Of a DNA stretch of 10,940 nt, positions 5,112 through 10,940 are shown in pieces. This DNA comes from Massilia sp. Its GTDB lineage: Bacteria; Pseudomonadota; Gammaproteobacteria; Burkholderiales; Burkholderiaceae_D. A model generated the notes under the pieces. The model saw nothing but the letters and a program-made list of their open reading frames with translations, was not told where the DNA came from and did not search any database. The first letter of the stretch is position 1; each line of letters opens with the position of its first letter. The stretch is taken from the NCBI GenBank assembly GCA_028291845.1, contig JAQGNM010000085.1, positions 1 through 10,940 on the forward strand, read 5' to 3'. The position numbers were made by a program, and so were the translations under genes.

Positions 5112-8100
5112 GGTGTGCCTTTTTTCGGTGGATGTTTTGTCAGATAGCTGACATATCGTGGGGCTTGGTACTTCATGTCTTCCAGCTTGCTCAGTTGCGT
5201 GGAAACCTTGTCGCCGTCACCGGCACAGATGTTCGCCTGCACCCACGGCGCCATCACCGTGTAATCGCCGCTATGCAGACCTGTGGACGATAAGACCGTG
5301 CGTGCCTGCGCGCACAACGCCGTCGCGGCGGTGGCATCGGTGCTCAAGTCCGCCTTGACCAGCAAGGCTTCGGCATACGCCAGGGCAATCGCGCTATCGG
5401 AGGGCGCGCTTGCCCTGATTCGGTCGAGTATGCGCAGCGCCGGATCGATCAAAACAGCGGCAGAGCCGTTTTGCGCCACAGACGGCATCTGCGCGTGTCG
5501 TACTCGGCTGACCGCCGATAATCTGGCCAGTTTTACTTTCGACGGTTCCCGCTTCGCGGACTCATCCAATTGCGCTTGCAAGACCCTCCACGCGTCCGCG
5601 GTTTCCGGCCGGTCTTCTGCAACGCCAAGACGCATGACCTCGTTCGTTTGCATTTGCGTCAGGATTTCAAAATTCGTCGGATCGCGTGCCATCAGGCTGC
5701 GAAGTTGTTCGGCCGCTCTCGCATAGTCCTCGCGAGCCTGGCCGATGCGGCCCAGCGCCTCATTGATTTCCCCCTGATGGGACAAGGCAAAGCCATACCG
5801 CTGCGCCCAGTTCGCATTCGCCGGCGTTGCCGCGTGCAACTTTCCAGTGATCTCGACTTCGCGCTGGTACAGCTCCCTGGCGGCATCCAGATTGCCCAGC
5901 CTGGCTTGCGCGGTGGCTTGCCAGGAAAGACCATTGGAAAGATCGGATGCCAGGCTCTCGTTGTCCGGCGTGCGTTGCAATAGCGCTGTCTTCAAGGCGA
6001 CCGAACGGGAAAATTCCTCGACCGCGAGCGCCACCTGGCCGTTGCGCAGCGCCGCACTGCCAAGACTGTTGTGCGCGTACGACTGCTCGAGAATCCCATC
6101 CGGGTCCTGCGGCGCGGCGGCGGCCTGGCGGTCGGCAAACGCCTTGTAGGCAGCGAAGTAGCGCAAGGCCTCCGGCCAGTCGCTGCGGTCGAAATGAATC
6201 TGCCCCAGCCAGAACGCATTTGCTCCGGCGCTTTTCAGCAGCGCCGGATCGTTCGGCGATGCCGCCAGCTGGCGCTGCAGGATATCCCGGCCCAGCAGCA
6301 GCGCCGCTTCGGCGCCGGCGCCGTCCCCGCGCGCCATTTTTACTTCCGACAGCACCTGCAGCGCCTTGGCGCGCTGCGCCAGCGCGGCCGCGTTGCTGGC
6401 GTGGCTGCCATCGGCCAGATATTTCAAGGCGCGGTTGCTGACGCTGTCGAGCAGGTCGAGGCGGCCCAGCGGGCGCAGGCGTTCGACGAAGTCGCCCAGC
6501 ATGAAGCCCATCAGGCCCTCGGCCTCGGTGCGGTGCTGCTCGGCCTCGCGCTGGGCGCTGCGCGCCAGCACGGCCAGGCCGACCGCCAGCAGGGCCAGCG
6601 CCGCCATCACCGTGAAGATGACGATGCGCACCGTCTCGCCGCGGCGCACCCGGCGCAGCGAGGCGTCGATGTAGTCTGCCGTCAGAGCGTCCAGCCCCAG
6701 CGCCGTGTCCTGACGGAGCTGGCGCGCCTGGTTCGCTTGCAGGCCGCGCGGCAGCAGCAAGTCGCGGCTGCGGCCGTTGGCGTGCCAGCGCGCGGCGCCG
6801 GCGGCGATGCGGGTGCGGATTTGCAGGCTCTGGCGGTGACTGTCGACCCAGTCGACTACCCGCGGCCAGCGCCGCAGCAGGGCTTCGTGGGCCAGGCCGA
6901 ACACCGCCGTGCCGGCGTGCAGGCTGCTGGTGAACAGGCGGGCGTCGACCAGCGCCTTGACCAGTTCCTCGGCGGCGGCAGTGGCCAGCGCCGACCACGG
7001 CGCCGGCCGCGCGGTCACCGCAAGTTCGTCTTCGGCCACTTGCACCAGCAGCGACAGCACGTGGGGCAGGGCCGCCATCTGCGCCGCCGTCAGGCTGGTC
7101 AGTACCTGCTCGGCGCGGGCGCCGATGGCGCCGTCGATGCCGCCGAGCTGCTGGTAGACGGCGAAACTGAGCTCGTTGTCGGCGGTGCGCTGGCGATACA
7201 GCTCTTCCAGGCAGTATTGCAGCAAGGGCAGGGTGTCGGGCCGGTCGCGCGCTGCCGCGCACAGTTCGTCGTCGAGGGCGGCGCCATCGGCGGCGCGGGC
7301 GCCGAAGCGCAGTCCGGCGGCGCGCGCGGGCTGGCGCACCATTTGGGCGATCTCGGCACCGCTGGGCGCCTCGACGTCGACATGGCCGCCATTGGCCTTG
7401 AGCGCCATCAGGGTGCCGATGCTGACCAGGTGCGGATAAAAATCGTTGCGGCATGCCAGCAGCACCAGCACCGCGCCGCTGGCCGACAGCGCATCGAGCA
7501 GTTTCAGGAAACGCTCGCGCTGGCCGTCGTCGATGGCAGGGTGGCGCAGCACCGCCTCGAAGCGGTCGATGAACAGGGCGGTGCGCATCACCGCGCCGAC
7601 GGCGCCGAAGCTGGCGGCGCCTTCGCGCAGACGGGCGATGACGGCGTCGGTGTCGTTTTCAAGGCGCGCGCCCAGGCTGGCGGCGCTGTCGTGCTCGAAC
7701 AGTGGCACGCCGTCGGCCGCCTCGGCGTCGAGCAGTACACTGCCCAGCGCGCCGTACAGGTCGGTTTCGGCCAGGTCGGCGCAGTCGAAATACAGATTGT
7801 TGCTAATTCGCACATTGATCGGGGCGCTGCCATCGATCAGCCGGGCCAGCACGCCGGCGCGCACCAGCGAAGTCTTGCCGGAGCCGGATGGTCCCAGCAC
7901 CAGCACCATGGCGTGGCCGGCGTGCACCTGGGTGTCGATGGCGCGCAGCACGGCGTTGATGGCGCTGGCGCGGCCGAAGAACACCGCGCTATGGCGCTCT
8001 TCGAAAGCCGCCAGCCCGCGAAACGGCGTTTCCTTCGACCAACTGGCGGTTGCGGCGCCTTGTTTATGTTGCAACTGCGCCACGGTGCGGTAGCCGCGCT

Positions 8101-8398
8101 TGCGGATCGTCTCGATGTAACGCGGTTCGCTGGTGGAGTCGCCCAGCACTTTGCGCAACTGGGCGATGGTTTTATGCACCGGGTTGTCGCCGCCAATATT
8201 GCTGCCCCAGCAAGCGCTCAGCAATTGGTCCGCAGTCACCACCTCGCCGGCGTACGCCGTCAATGTAACCAACACGTCCATCGCGCGCGGCTCCATCTGC
8301 CGCATTTCAACGCCGTTGTCGATCGAGTTGGTGGCCGGATTGACCAGCCACTCGCCGAAGCGGAACGCGGTGGCGTTGATGTCAGAAACTGCAGCCAT
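5108..8398 (-). CDS. Winged-helix / STAND ATPase / membrane / TPR regulator
   Basis: This 1096-residue protein resembles a CadC-type membrane regulator with an ATPase inserted. Residues 12-109 are an OmpR/PhoB-type winged helix (ending Y-I-E-T-I-R-K-R-G-Y-R-T-V). Residues about 125-520 are a STAND-like P-loop NTPase: Walker A G-P-S-G-S-G-K-T-S (169-177), Walker B L-F-I-D-R-F-E with D278 and E281, a sensor-like A-C-R-N-D-F (315-320), the family segment P-L-L-Q-Y-C-L-E-E-L (391-400) and H-E-A-L-L-R-R-W-P-R (504-513). One membrane helix lies at 591-612, preceded by an Arg-rich stretch (R-R-V-R-R), which favours DNA-binding and ATPase parts inside and the C-terminus outside. From 670 to about 960 are TPR-like helix pairs. 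The likely role is ATP-gated transcription control in response to a ligand of the TPR part. Its TPR end is much less GC-rich than its ATPase part. No strong ribosome site precedes the start. It is coupled by ATGA to the 114-residue gene and divergent from another regulator. Confidence 0.9.
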   Translation of the reverse strand: MAAVSDINATAFRFGEWLVNPATNSIDNGVEMRQMEPRAMDVLVTLTAYAGEVVTADQLLSACWGSNIGGDNPVHKTIAQLRKVLGDSTSEPRYIETIRKRGYRTVAQLQHKQGAATASWSKETPFRGLAAFEERHSAVFFGRASAINAVLRAIDTQVHAGHAMVLVLGPSGSGKTSLVRAGVLARLIDGSAPINVRISNNLYFDCADLAETDLYGALGSVLLDAEAADGVPLFEHDSAASLGARLENDTDAVIARLREGAASFGAVGAVMRTALFIDRFEAVLRHPAIDDGQRERFLKLLDALSASGAVLVLLACRNDFYPHLVSIGTLMALKANGGHVDVEAPSGAEIAQMVRQPARAAGLRFGARAADGAALDDELCAAARDRPDTLPLLQYCLEELYRQRTADNELSFAVYQQLGGIDGAIGARAEQVLTSLTAAQMAALPHVLSLLVQVAEDELAVTARPAPWSALATAAAEELVKALVDARLFTSSLHAGTAVFGLAHEALLRRWPRVVDWVDSHRQSLQIRTRIAAGAARWHANGRSRDLLLPRGLQANQARQLRQDTALGLDALTADYIDASLRRVRRGETVRIVIFTVMAALALLAVGLAVLARSAQREAEQHRTEAEGLMGFMLGDFVERLRPLGRLDLLDSVSNRALKYLADGSHASNAAALAQRAKALQVLSEVKMARGDGAGAEAALLLGRDILQRQLAASPNDPALLKSAGANAFWLGQIHFDRSDWPEALRYFAAYKAFADRQAAAAPQDPDGILEQSYAHNSLGSAALRNGQVALAVEEFSRSVALKTALLQRTPDNESLASDLSNGLSWQATAQARLGNLDAARELYQREVEITGKLHAATPANANWAQRYGFALSHQGEINEALGRIGQAREDYARAAEQLRSLMARDPTNFEILTQMQTNEVMRLGVAEDRPETADAWRVLQAQLDESAKREPSKVKLARLSAVSRVRHAQMPSVAQNGSAAVLIDPALRILDRIRASAPSDSAIALAYAEALLVKADLSTDATAATALCAQARTVLSSTGLHSGDYTVMAPWVQANICAGDGDKVSTQLSKLEDMKYQAPRYVSYLTKHPPKKGTP

Positions 8399-8429
8399 TG
8401 CGTAACATTTCTTTAATTCAATGTTATCC

Positions 8430-8459
8430 AGTGTAGCCGAACAAAATTGATGGATACAA
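8430..8459 (-). promoter_or_regulatory. Candidate promoter of the giant regulator operon
   Basis: On the minus strand TTGTAT (8459-8454) and TACACT (8435-8430) are separated by 18 bases. Each matches the sigma-70 consensus at 4 of 6 positions. The implied start near 8424 leaves a leader of about 25 bases before the ATG at 8398. Confidence 0.4.
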
Positions 8460-8468
8460 CTTTTATTT

Positions 8469-8497
8469 TTGATATCGAAGTGTGCGATTTTTACAAA
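8469..8497 (+). promoter_or_regulatory. Candidate promoter for the plus-strand regulator gene
   Basis: TTGATA (8469-8474, 5 of 6) and TACAAA (8492-8497, 4 of 6) are separated by exactly 17 bases in a strikingly AT-rich stretch of an otherwise GC-rich window. The start of transcription would be near 8504, leaving a leader of about 140 bases. It is back-to-back with the minus-strand promoter, so one bound protein could control both. Confidence 0.5.
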
Positions 8498-8530
8498 TAT
8501 TTATTTGCTTTAAATCAAGGACTTGCGTGT

Positions 8531-8549
8531 CGGAAGGTTTCCGGAAGGT
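8531..8549 (+). repeat. 11-bp-period direct repeat CGGAAGGT, possible OmpR-type binding site
   Basis: CGGAAGGT occurs at 8531-8538 and again at 8542-8549, one DNA turn (11 bp) apart. OmpR/PhoB-type winged helices bind direct repeats with an 11-bp period, and the neighbouring 1096-residue regulator has such a domain. The first copy also forms an inverted repeat CGGAA-GGT-TTCCG. It lies downstream of the candidate plus-strand start point, where binding would repress rather than activate that gene. Confidence 0.45.
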
Positions 8550-8642
8550 CAGGATTTGTGCCGGTCGCTACATTGGGTGTTGTTTTACAGAATGTCGGCG
8601 GCCGTATCGGCGCGCGGTTCTGTCAGCACTCGCGGAGAAGCA

Positions 8643-9446
8643 ATGACTGAGACCATTTCCCATCCGACAATCGCATTGCCGATTGCCGGCGCAAGCCAGG
8701 TTAGAACCGCTTTGATGCAAGTTTTAGGTAGCGAGGATTTTGGCCGGGCCCAGCGGATGCGCGAATTATTGTGCTTCTTGGTAGAACAAAAACTGTCGGG
8801 CACACAACGCGAAACCCACGAGTACGCCGTCGGCATCGAAGTCTTCAAGCGCAATCCGGCCACCTATAACACCTGCACCGATCCCATCGTGCGGGTCCAG
8901 GTGGGCCGGCTGCGCGACCGCCTGCGCACCTATTACGCCGGCGCCGGCCGCAATGACCAGCTCCGGTTCGCCATCCCCATTGGAAGTTATATGCCGGAGA
9001 TCGCCCTCATGGCTTCTGCATCCCAACCGCGCGCGGCGCTTGCCGCCGACAACGCTGTGCCGCCCGCCGCTCCCGTCAGCGGCATCGCCCGCCATTACCT
9101 GCTGGCCCATTGCGCCTTGATGTATTTCGACGACGACGTCTATGGCGCCGCCTTTGCCCGCGGCTTGAACGAAGAACTGGTGCACCAGCTGTATTGCGCC
9201 TTCGGCGCCACCATCGTGCCGCACACGGCAAACCGCAGTATCGACGGCGTCAGCCACCGCCTCGAAGGCAGCGTGCGCATTGACGGCGAGCAGGTGCGGC
9301 TGTCCTTGCGCGTGGTCGACAACACCGCCGGTAGCGTTGTCTGGTCGCAACAATTCGACGCGCACGCGGTGCTCTCGATCGATATGCAGAGCCAGCTTTC
9401 CGCCGACGCCTGCAGCGCCCTCAACCTGTATTTCGCCCACGGCTGA
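8643..9446 (+). CDS. Regulator-like protein with TolB/FlgO-like C-terminal domain
   Basis: This 267-residue protein has two parts. Residues 17-118 match the domain often found at the N-terminus of signalling proteins ahead of TolB-like domains: R-M-R-E-L-L-C-F-L-V-E-Q-K-L-S-G, then E-Y-A-V-G-I-E-V-F-K-R, D-P-I-V-R-V-Q-V-G-R-L-R-D-R-L and I-P-I-G-S-Y-M-P-E. It is helical, with a winged-helix-like pattern and a possible DNA-binding role. Residues about 145-266 fit the TolB-like (FlgO-like) domain: F-A-R-G-L-N-E-E-L-V-H-Q-L, L-E-G-S-V-R-I-D-G-E-Q-V-R-L and V-V-W-S-Q-Q-F-D. Relatives usually carry a membrane helix or TPRs as well; this one has neither, so it looks like a short soluble form. Start 8643 is chosen for GGAG at 8634-8637; a longer in-frame reading from 8523 is unsupported. 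The next gene follows after 7 bases, so they are probably one operon. Confidence 0.8.
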   Translation: MTETISHPTIALPIAGASQVRTALMQVLGSEDFGRAQRMRELLCFLVEQKLSGTQRETHEYAVGIEVFKRNPATYNTCTDPIVRVQVGRLRDRLRTYYAGAGRNDQLRFAIPIGSYMPEIALMASASQPRAALAADNAVPPAAPVSGIARHYLLAHCALMYFDDDVYGAAFARGLNEELVHQLYCAFGATIVPHTANRSIDGVSHRLEGSVRIDGEQVRLSLRVVDNTAGSVVWSQQFDAHAVLSIDMQSQLSADACSALNLYFAHG

Positions 9447-9453
9447 TAGCGCC

Positions 9454-10134
9454 ATGACCGTCTCAACTGCCCACTTTCCAGCCATGCCCGCCGCAGCCAG
9501 CCTCGAGCAGACGCCAGTTGTTCTCACCGTACTCAACCGCCGGCGCGACGGCGCGACCAGCCAGCTGGTGCTGTTCAAGAAGAATTCGGCCGCCGCCGAT
9601 GATCCCGTGTTGGCATGGAAGGTGCTCCGTTGCCCGGCCGGCCAGGAGGCCCGGGTGGTGGTGCCGTTCAGCCAGCAAGTCGGCGTATTCGATCCGCGCG
9701 GATCCCACGCCGGCCTCGAGAGCGCCAGCGCGGGCGACTGCTTCGAGGTGGCTGACGCCCGCCGCGCCGGCAGCGGCGGCGCCGCGGCGCCGTTGCTGGG
9801 CCGGACCCAGGATCACCTTGCCGCGATCGGGCCGAACATGGTGGGGGTGCACAACGGCACCAGCGACGGCGTGCTCGACGTGGTGCTGTACAAGGACGGC
9901 CGTCCGCTGTGCCGTCAAGGGGCGCTGGCGCCGGGCACGACCATCGTATTTGAAGTGCTGCCCTACTTGCATGTAGGGCTGTGTGCCGGCGTCGCCGAAG
10001 GGGCGATGCTCGACGCGGCCACCGTCGCCGCGGCAATGCGGATCAGCCTGTTAGGCTTGAAAAGCGCCGATTTGATCCTCACCGGCGGCGCCGGCGAAGA
10101 AAAGTTCAATCTGGTCAATCAACGTTTCAGCTGA
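9454..10134 (+). CDS. Unknown 226-residue protein with two similar beta-rich modules
   Basis: I recognise no named family. The protein has no signal peptide and no membrane helix. It is beta-rich and appears to hold a diverged internal duplication. L-T-V-L-N-R-R-R-D-G-A-T-S-Q-L-V-L-F-K-K (24-43) parallels V-G-V-H-N-G-T-S-D-G-V-L-D-V-V-L-Y-K-D (130-148). P-A-G-Q-E-A-R-V-V-V-P-F (61-72) parallels A-P-G-T-T-I-V-F-E-V-L-P (159-170). The C-terminal stretch S-L-L-G-L-K-S-A-D-L-I-L-T-G-G (198-212) looks like the most conserved end of such proteins by my recall. A Gly/Ala-rich linker (104-114) joins the halves. Start at 9454 lies 7 bases after the stop of the TolB-like gene, without a clear ribosome site, consistent with coupled translation; ATG 9484 is an alternative. 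The role may be tied to the regulator it follows. Confidence 0.75.
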   Translation: MTVSTAHFPAMPAAASLEQTPVVLTVLNRRRDGATSQLVLFKKNSAAADDPVLAWKVLRCPAGQEARVVVPFSQQVGVFDPRGSHAGLESASAGDCFEVADARRAGSGGAAAPLLGRTQDHLAAIGPNMVGVHNGTSDGVLDVVLYKDGRPLCRQGALAPGTTIVFEVLPYLHVGLCAGVAEGAMLDAATVAAAMRISLLGLKSADLILTGGAGEEKFNLVNQRFS

Positions 10135-10155
10135 GCGGCGCCGCGTTTGCGCCGC
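10135..10155 (+). terminator. GC hairpin just after the plus-strand operon
   Basis: A perfect 7-bp stem GCGGCGC / GCGCCGC (10135-10141 and 10149-10155) with loop CGCGTTT begins directly after the stop codon. No T-tract follows, so it is at best an imperfect terminator or an mRNA 3'-end protecting hairpin. Confidence 0.45.
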
Positions 10156-10160
10156 CGGAC

Positions 10161-10182
10161 ACTATATAGATACTATATAGAT
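10161..10182. repeat. Perfect 11-bp tandem repeat
   Basis: ACTATATAGAT occurs twice head-to-tail (10161-10171 and 10172-10182). Each unit contains the palindrome CTATATAG. It is very AT-rich within GC-rich DNA, and sits between two convergent genes. It could be a protein-binding site, a replication slip or a remnant of an inserted element. Confidence 0.8.
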
Positions 10183-10215
10183 AGACCAGGCCCGCACTGG
10201 TGGCCGGCGGGGTTT

Positions 10216-10644
10216 TCAGGCGGCGTTGCGGCGGGCGGCGAATTCGGCGCCATTGCCGGCCGCGTCGTCGGACCCGGCCCGGCCGGCAGCGTCCGCGGCG
10301 GCGGTGCCCGCCGCGGCGTCCGGGGAGAGCGATTCGAGCCACAATTTGCCGCGCGCGGTGACGGTCTTGTCGCTGGCCTGCAAGAAACCGCTTGAAGTGA
10401 GCCAGCGTTCGACATCGTTTTCCATGTGACGTGCAAGGCCGGCGCCGGCTTGGTCAAGCGCGTCGATGCATGCGGCCTGAAACACGGCGCGCGCACCGGT
10501 CTTGGTCAGTTGCAGTACGCCCGACGGCAGCCGGCTCACCAGGTTAAATTCAAACATGAACTTCGGGGCATCGGTCAAGGGCGCCGCGGCGTCTTCCCTG
10601 TCGAGCATGCGCAGCAGCGCGATATCTTCCGGCTTTAGTTTCAT
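10216..10644 (-). CDS. Unrecognised 142-residue soluble protein
   Basis: No family is recognised. There is no signal peptide or membrane helix. The first 105 residues are mixed helix and strand, and contain two similar units. S-G-V-L-Q-L-T-K-T-G-A-R-A-V-F (41-55) resembles S-G-F-L-Q-A-S-D-K-T-V-T-A-R-G-K-L-W-L (85-103), each a hairpin leading to a helix, as in the wing of winged-helix proteins. The tail (about 108-142) is Ala/Gly/Asp-rich, low complexity and probably disordered. The start at 10644 has a weak GAGA ribosome site. A TAAAAT box on the minus strand (10697-10692) may be its -10, with no good -35. The gene stands alone, converging on the plus-strand operon. The coding call rests on a sensible hydrophobic pattern and a well-placed start. 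Confidence 0.68.
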   Translation of the reverse strand: MKLKPEDIALLRMLDREDAAAPLTDAPKFMFEFNLVSRLPSGVLQLTKTGARAVFQAACIDALDQAGAGLARHMENDVERWLTSSGFLQASDKTVTARGKLWLESLSPDAAAGTAAADAAGRAGSDDAAGNGAEFAARRNAA

Positions 10645-10940
10645 TATTCTCGCAATTCAAAGCACCGGCGCCACGCGGCCGGCATGGCAATATTTTACTG
10701 TTTGGGCATACAGTTCTCGCCGCTCGGTGCAATCGTGCGCCCGGCAATCTGTCATGTTTTTGACAGGATGTTACCTATTGGAAATGGCGCAGCTCTTTTA
10801 CCCGTAATCAGGGAGAATACATTTCAAAATTAACGTCCGAGTAAATTTAGGAATACACGCACAATCCCTGTGCGCCGATCCGCCACGGATGACCCCGGCC
10901 TCATAATGGCGCATCGATATTATTGATATCGAACATCATG
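10645..10940. other. Non-coding right edge with three inverted repeats
   Basis: This 296-base stretch shows no convincing gene. It contains perfect inverted repeats CTGTCA-N6-TGACAG (10749-10766), CGCACA-N5-TGTGCG (10858-10874) and TCGATAT-N5-ATATCGA (10914-10932). The last ends 5 bases before an ATG at 10938-10940 that could begin a plus-strand gene outside the window, though no ribosome site is seen before it. Parts around 10795-10850 are AT-rich. It probably holds regulatory sites for the gene beyond the edge. Confidence 0.5.

Noticed and set aside
6071..8416. A 781-codon open frame on the plus strand opposite the giant regulator
   Set aside because: It is antisense to a protein with clear winged-helix, Walker and TPR motifs. 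Its translation is Gln/Arg/Ala/Gly-rich with no recognisable domain, as expected from a mirror of GC-rich codons.
8447..8650. A 67-codon frame inside the divergent spacer
   Set aside because: It overlaps the candidate promoter and the ribosome site of the next gene, and has no convincing ribosome site of its own.
10191..10217. Hairpin CCCGC-N11-GCGGG followed by GTTTT as a plus-strand terminator
   Set aside because: The stem has only 5 bp with an 11-base loop and the T-run is four bases, so it is too weak to list as a feature.
10760..10788. TTGACA at 10760-10765 as the -35 of a plus-strand promoter
   Set aside because: No -10-like sequence occurs at 16-18 bases; the TTGACA is explained as part of the CTGTCA/TGACAG inverted repeat.

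Overview
The window is high-GC, densely coded proteobacterial chromosome. The protein families present (Tat-exported flavin amine oxidase next to a likely c-type cytochrome, DUF817, oxidoreductase-like CCGSGC protein, OmpR-type winged-helix/STAND/TPR regulator, DUF6289-like peptide) and the codon style suggest a betaproteobacterium of the Oxalobacteraceae (Massilia/Duganella/Janthinobacterium type). This placement is inference from family recall; there is no rRNA or other marker gene here. I see no tRNA, rRNA, CRISPR array or insertion sequence.

Region 1 (1-4281) is ordinary accessory metabolism. A Tat-exported flavin amine oxidase (95-1723, minus) overlaps by 4 bases the start of an exported protein, probably a c-type cytochrome, that runs off the left edge. 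Divergent to it is a hexapeptide sugar O-acetyltransferase (1919-2485, plus). It converges on an exported OB-fold-like small protein (2494-3120, minus). A DUF817 integral membrane protein (3260-4102, plus) overlaps tail-to-tail with a 65-residue cysteine-motif protein (4084-4281, minus).

Region 2 (4326-8398, minus strand) is the most interesting part. A 1096-residue regulator (OmpR-type winged helix, STAND-type P-loop ATPase, one membrane helix, TPR-rich probable periplasmic part) is followed, with an ATGA overlap, by a 114-residue acidic beta-rich protein. Next comes a separately promoted 87-residue secreted DUF6289-like protein. The two small proteins look unrelated over most of their length, but both end in the same 12-residue tail, D-S-D-P-E-V-(V/L)-N-G-P-H-(P/G). 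Differences between the two tail-coding DNAs are mostly synonymous, so the peptide itself appears to be under selection. I propose a regulator plus tail-tagged small proteins as a candidate undescribed system. A perfect TATAAT box with a palindrome in place of a -35 box lies before the secreted member, and a hairpin terminator follows it.

Region 3 (8399-10134, plus) diverges from the giant regulator. A 244-base AT-rich spacer carries candidate promoters for both directions and an 11-bp-period direct repeat. It leads to a second regulator-like protein (N-terminal domain of the type often found ahead of TolB/FlgO-like domains, plus a TolB-like domain) and a 226-residue unknown protein with two similar beta-rich modules.

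Region 4 (10135-10940) holds a hairpin, a perfect 11-bp tandem repeat, a minus-strand gene for an unrecognised 142-residue protein with an Ala-rich tail, and a 296-base non-coding stretch with three perfect inverted repeats at the right edge.
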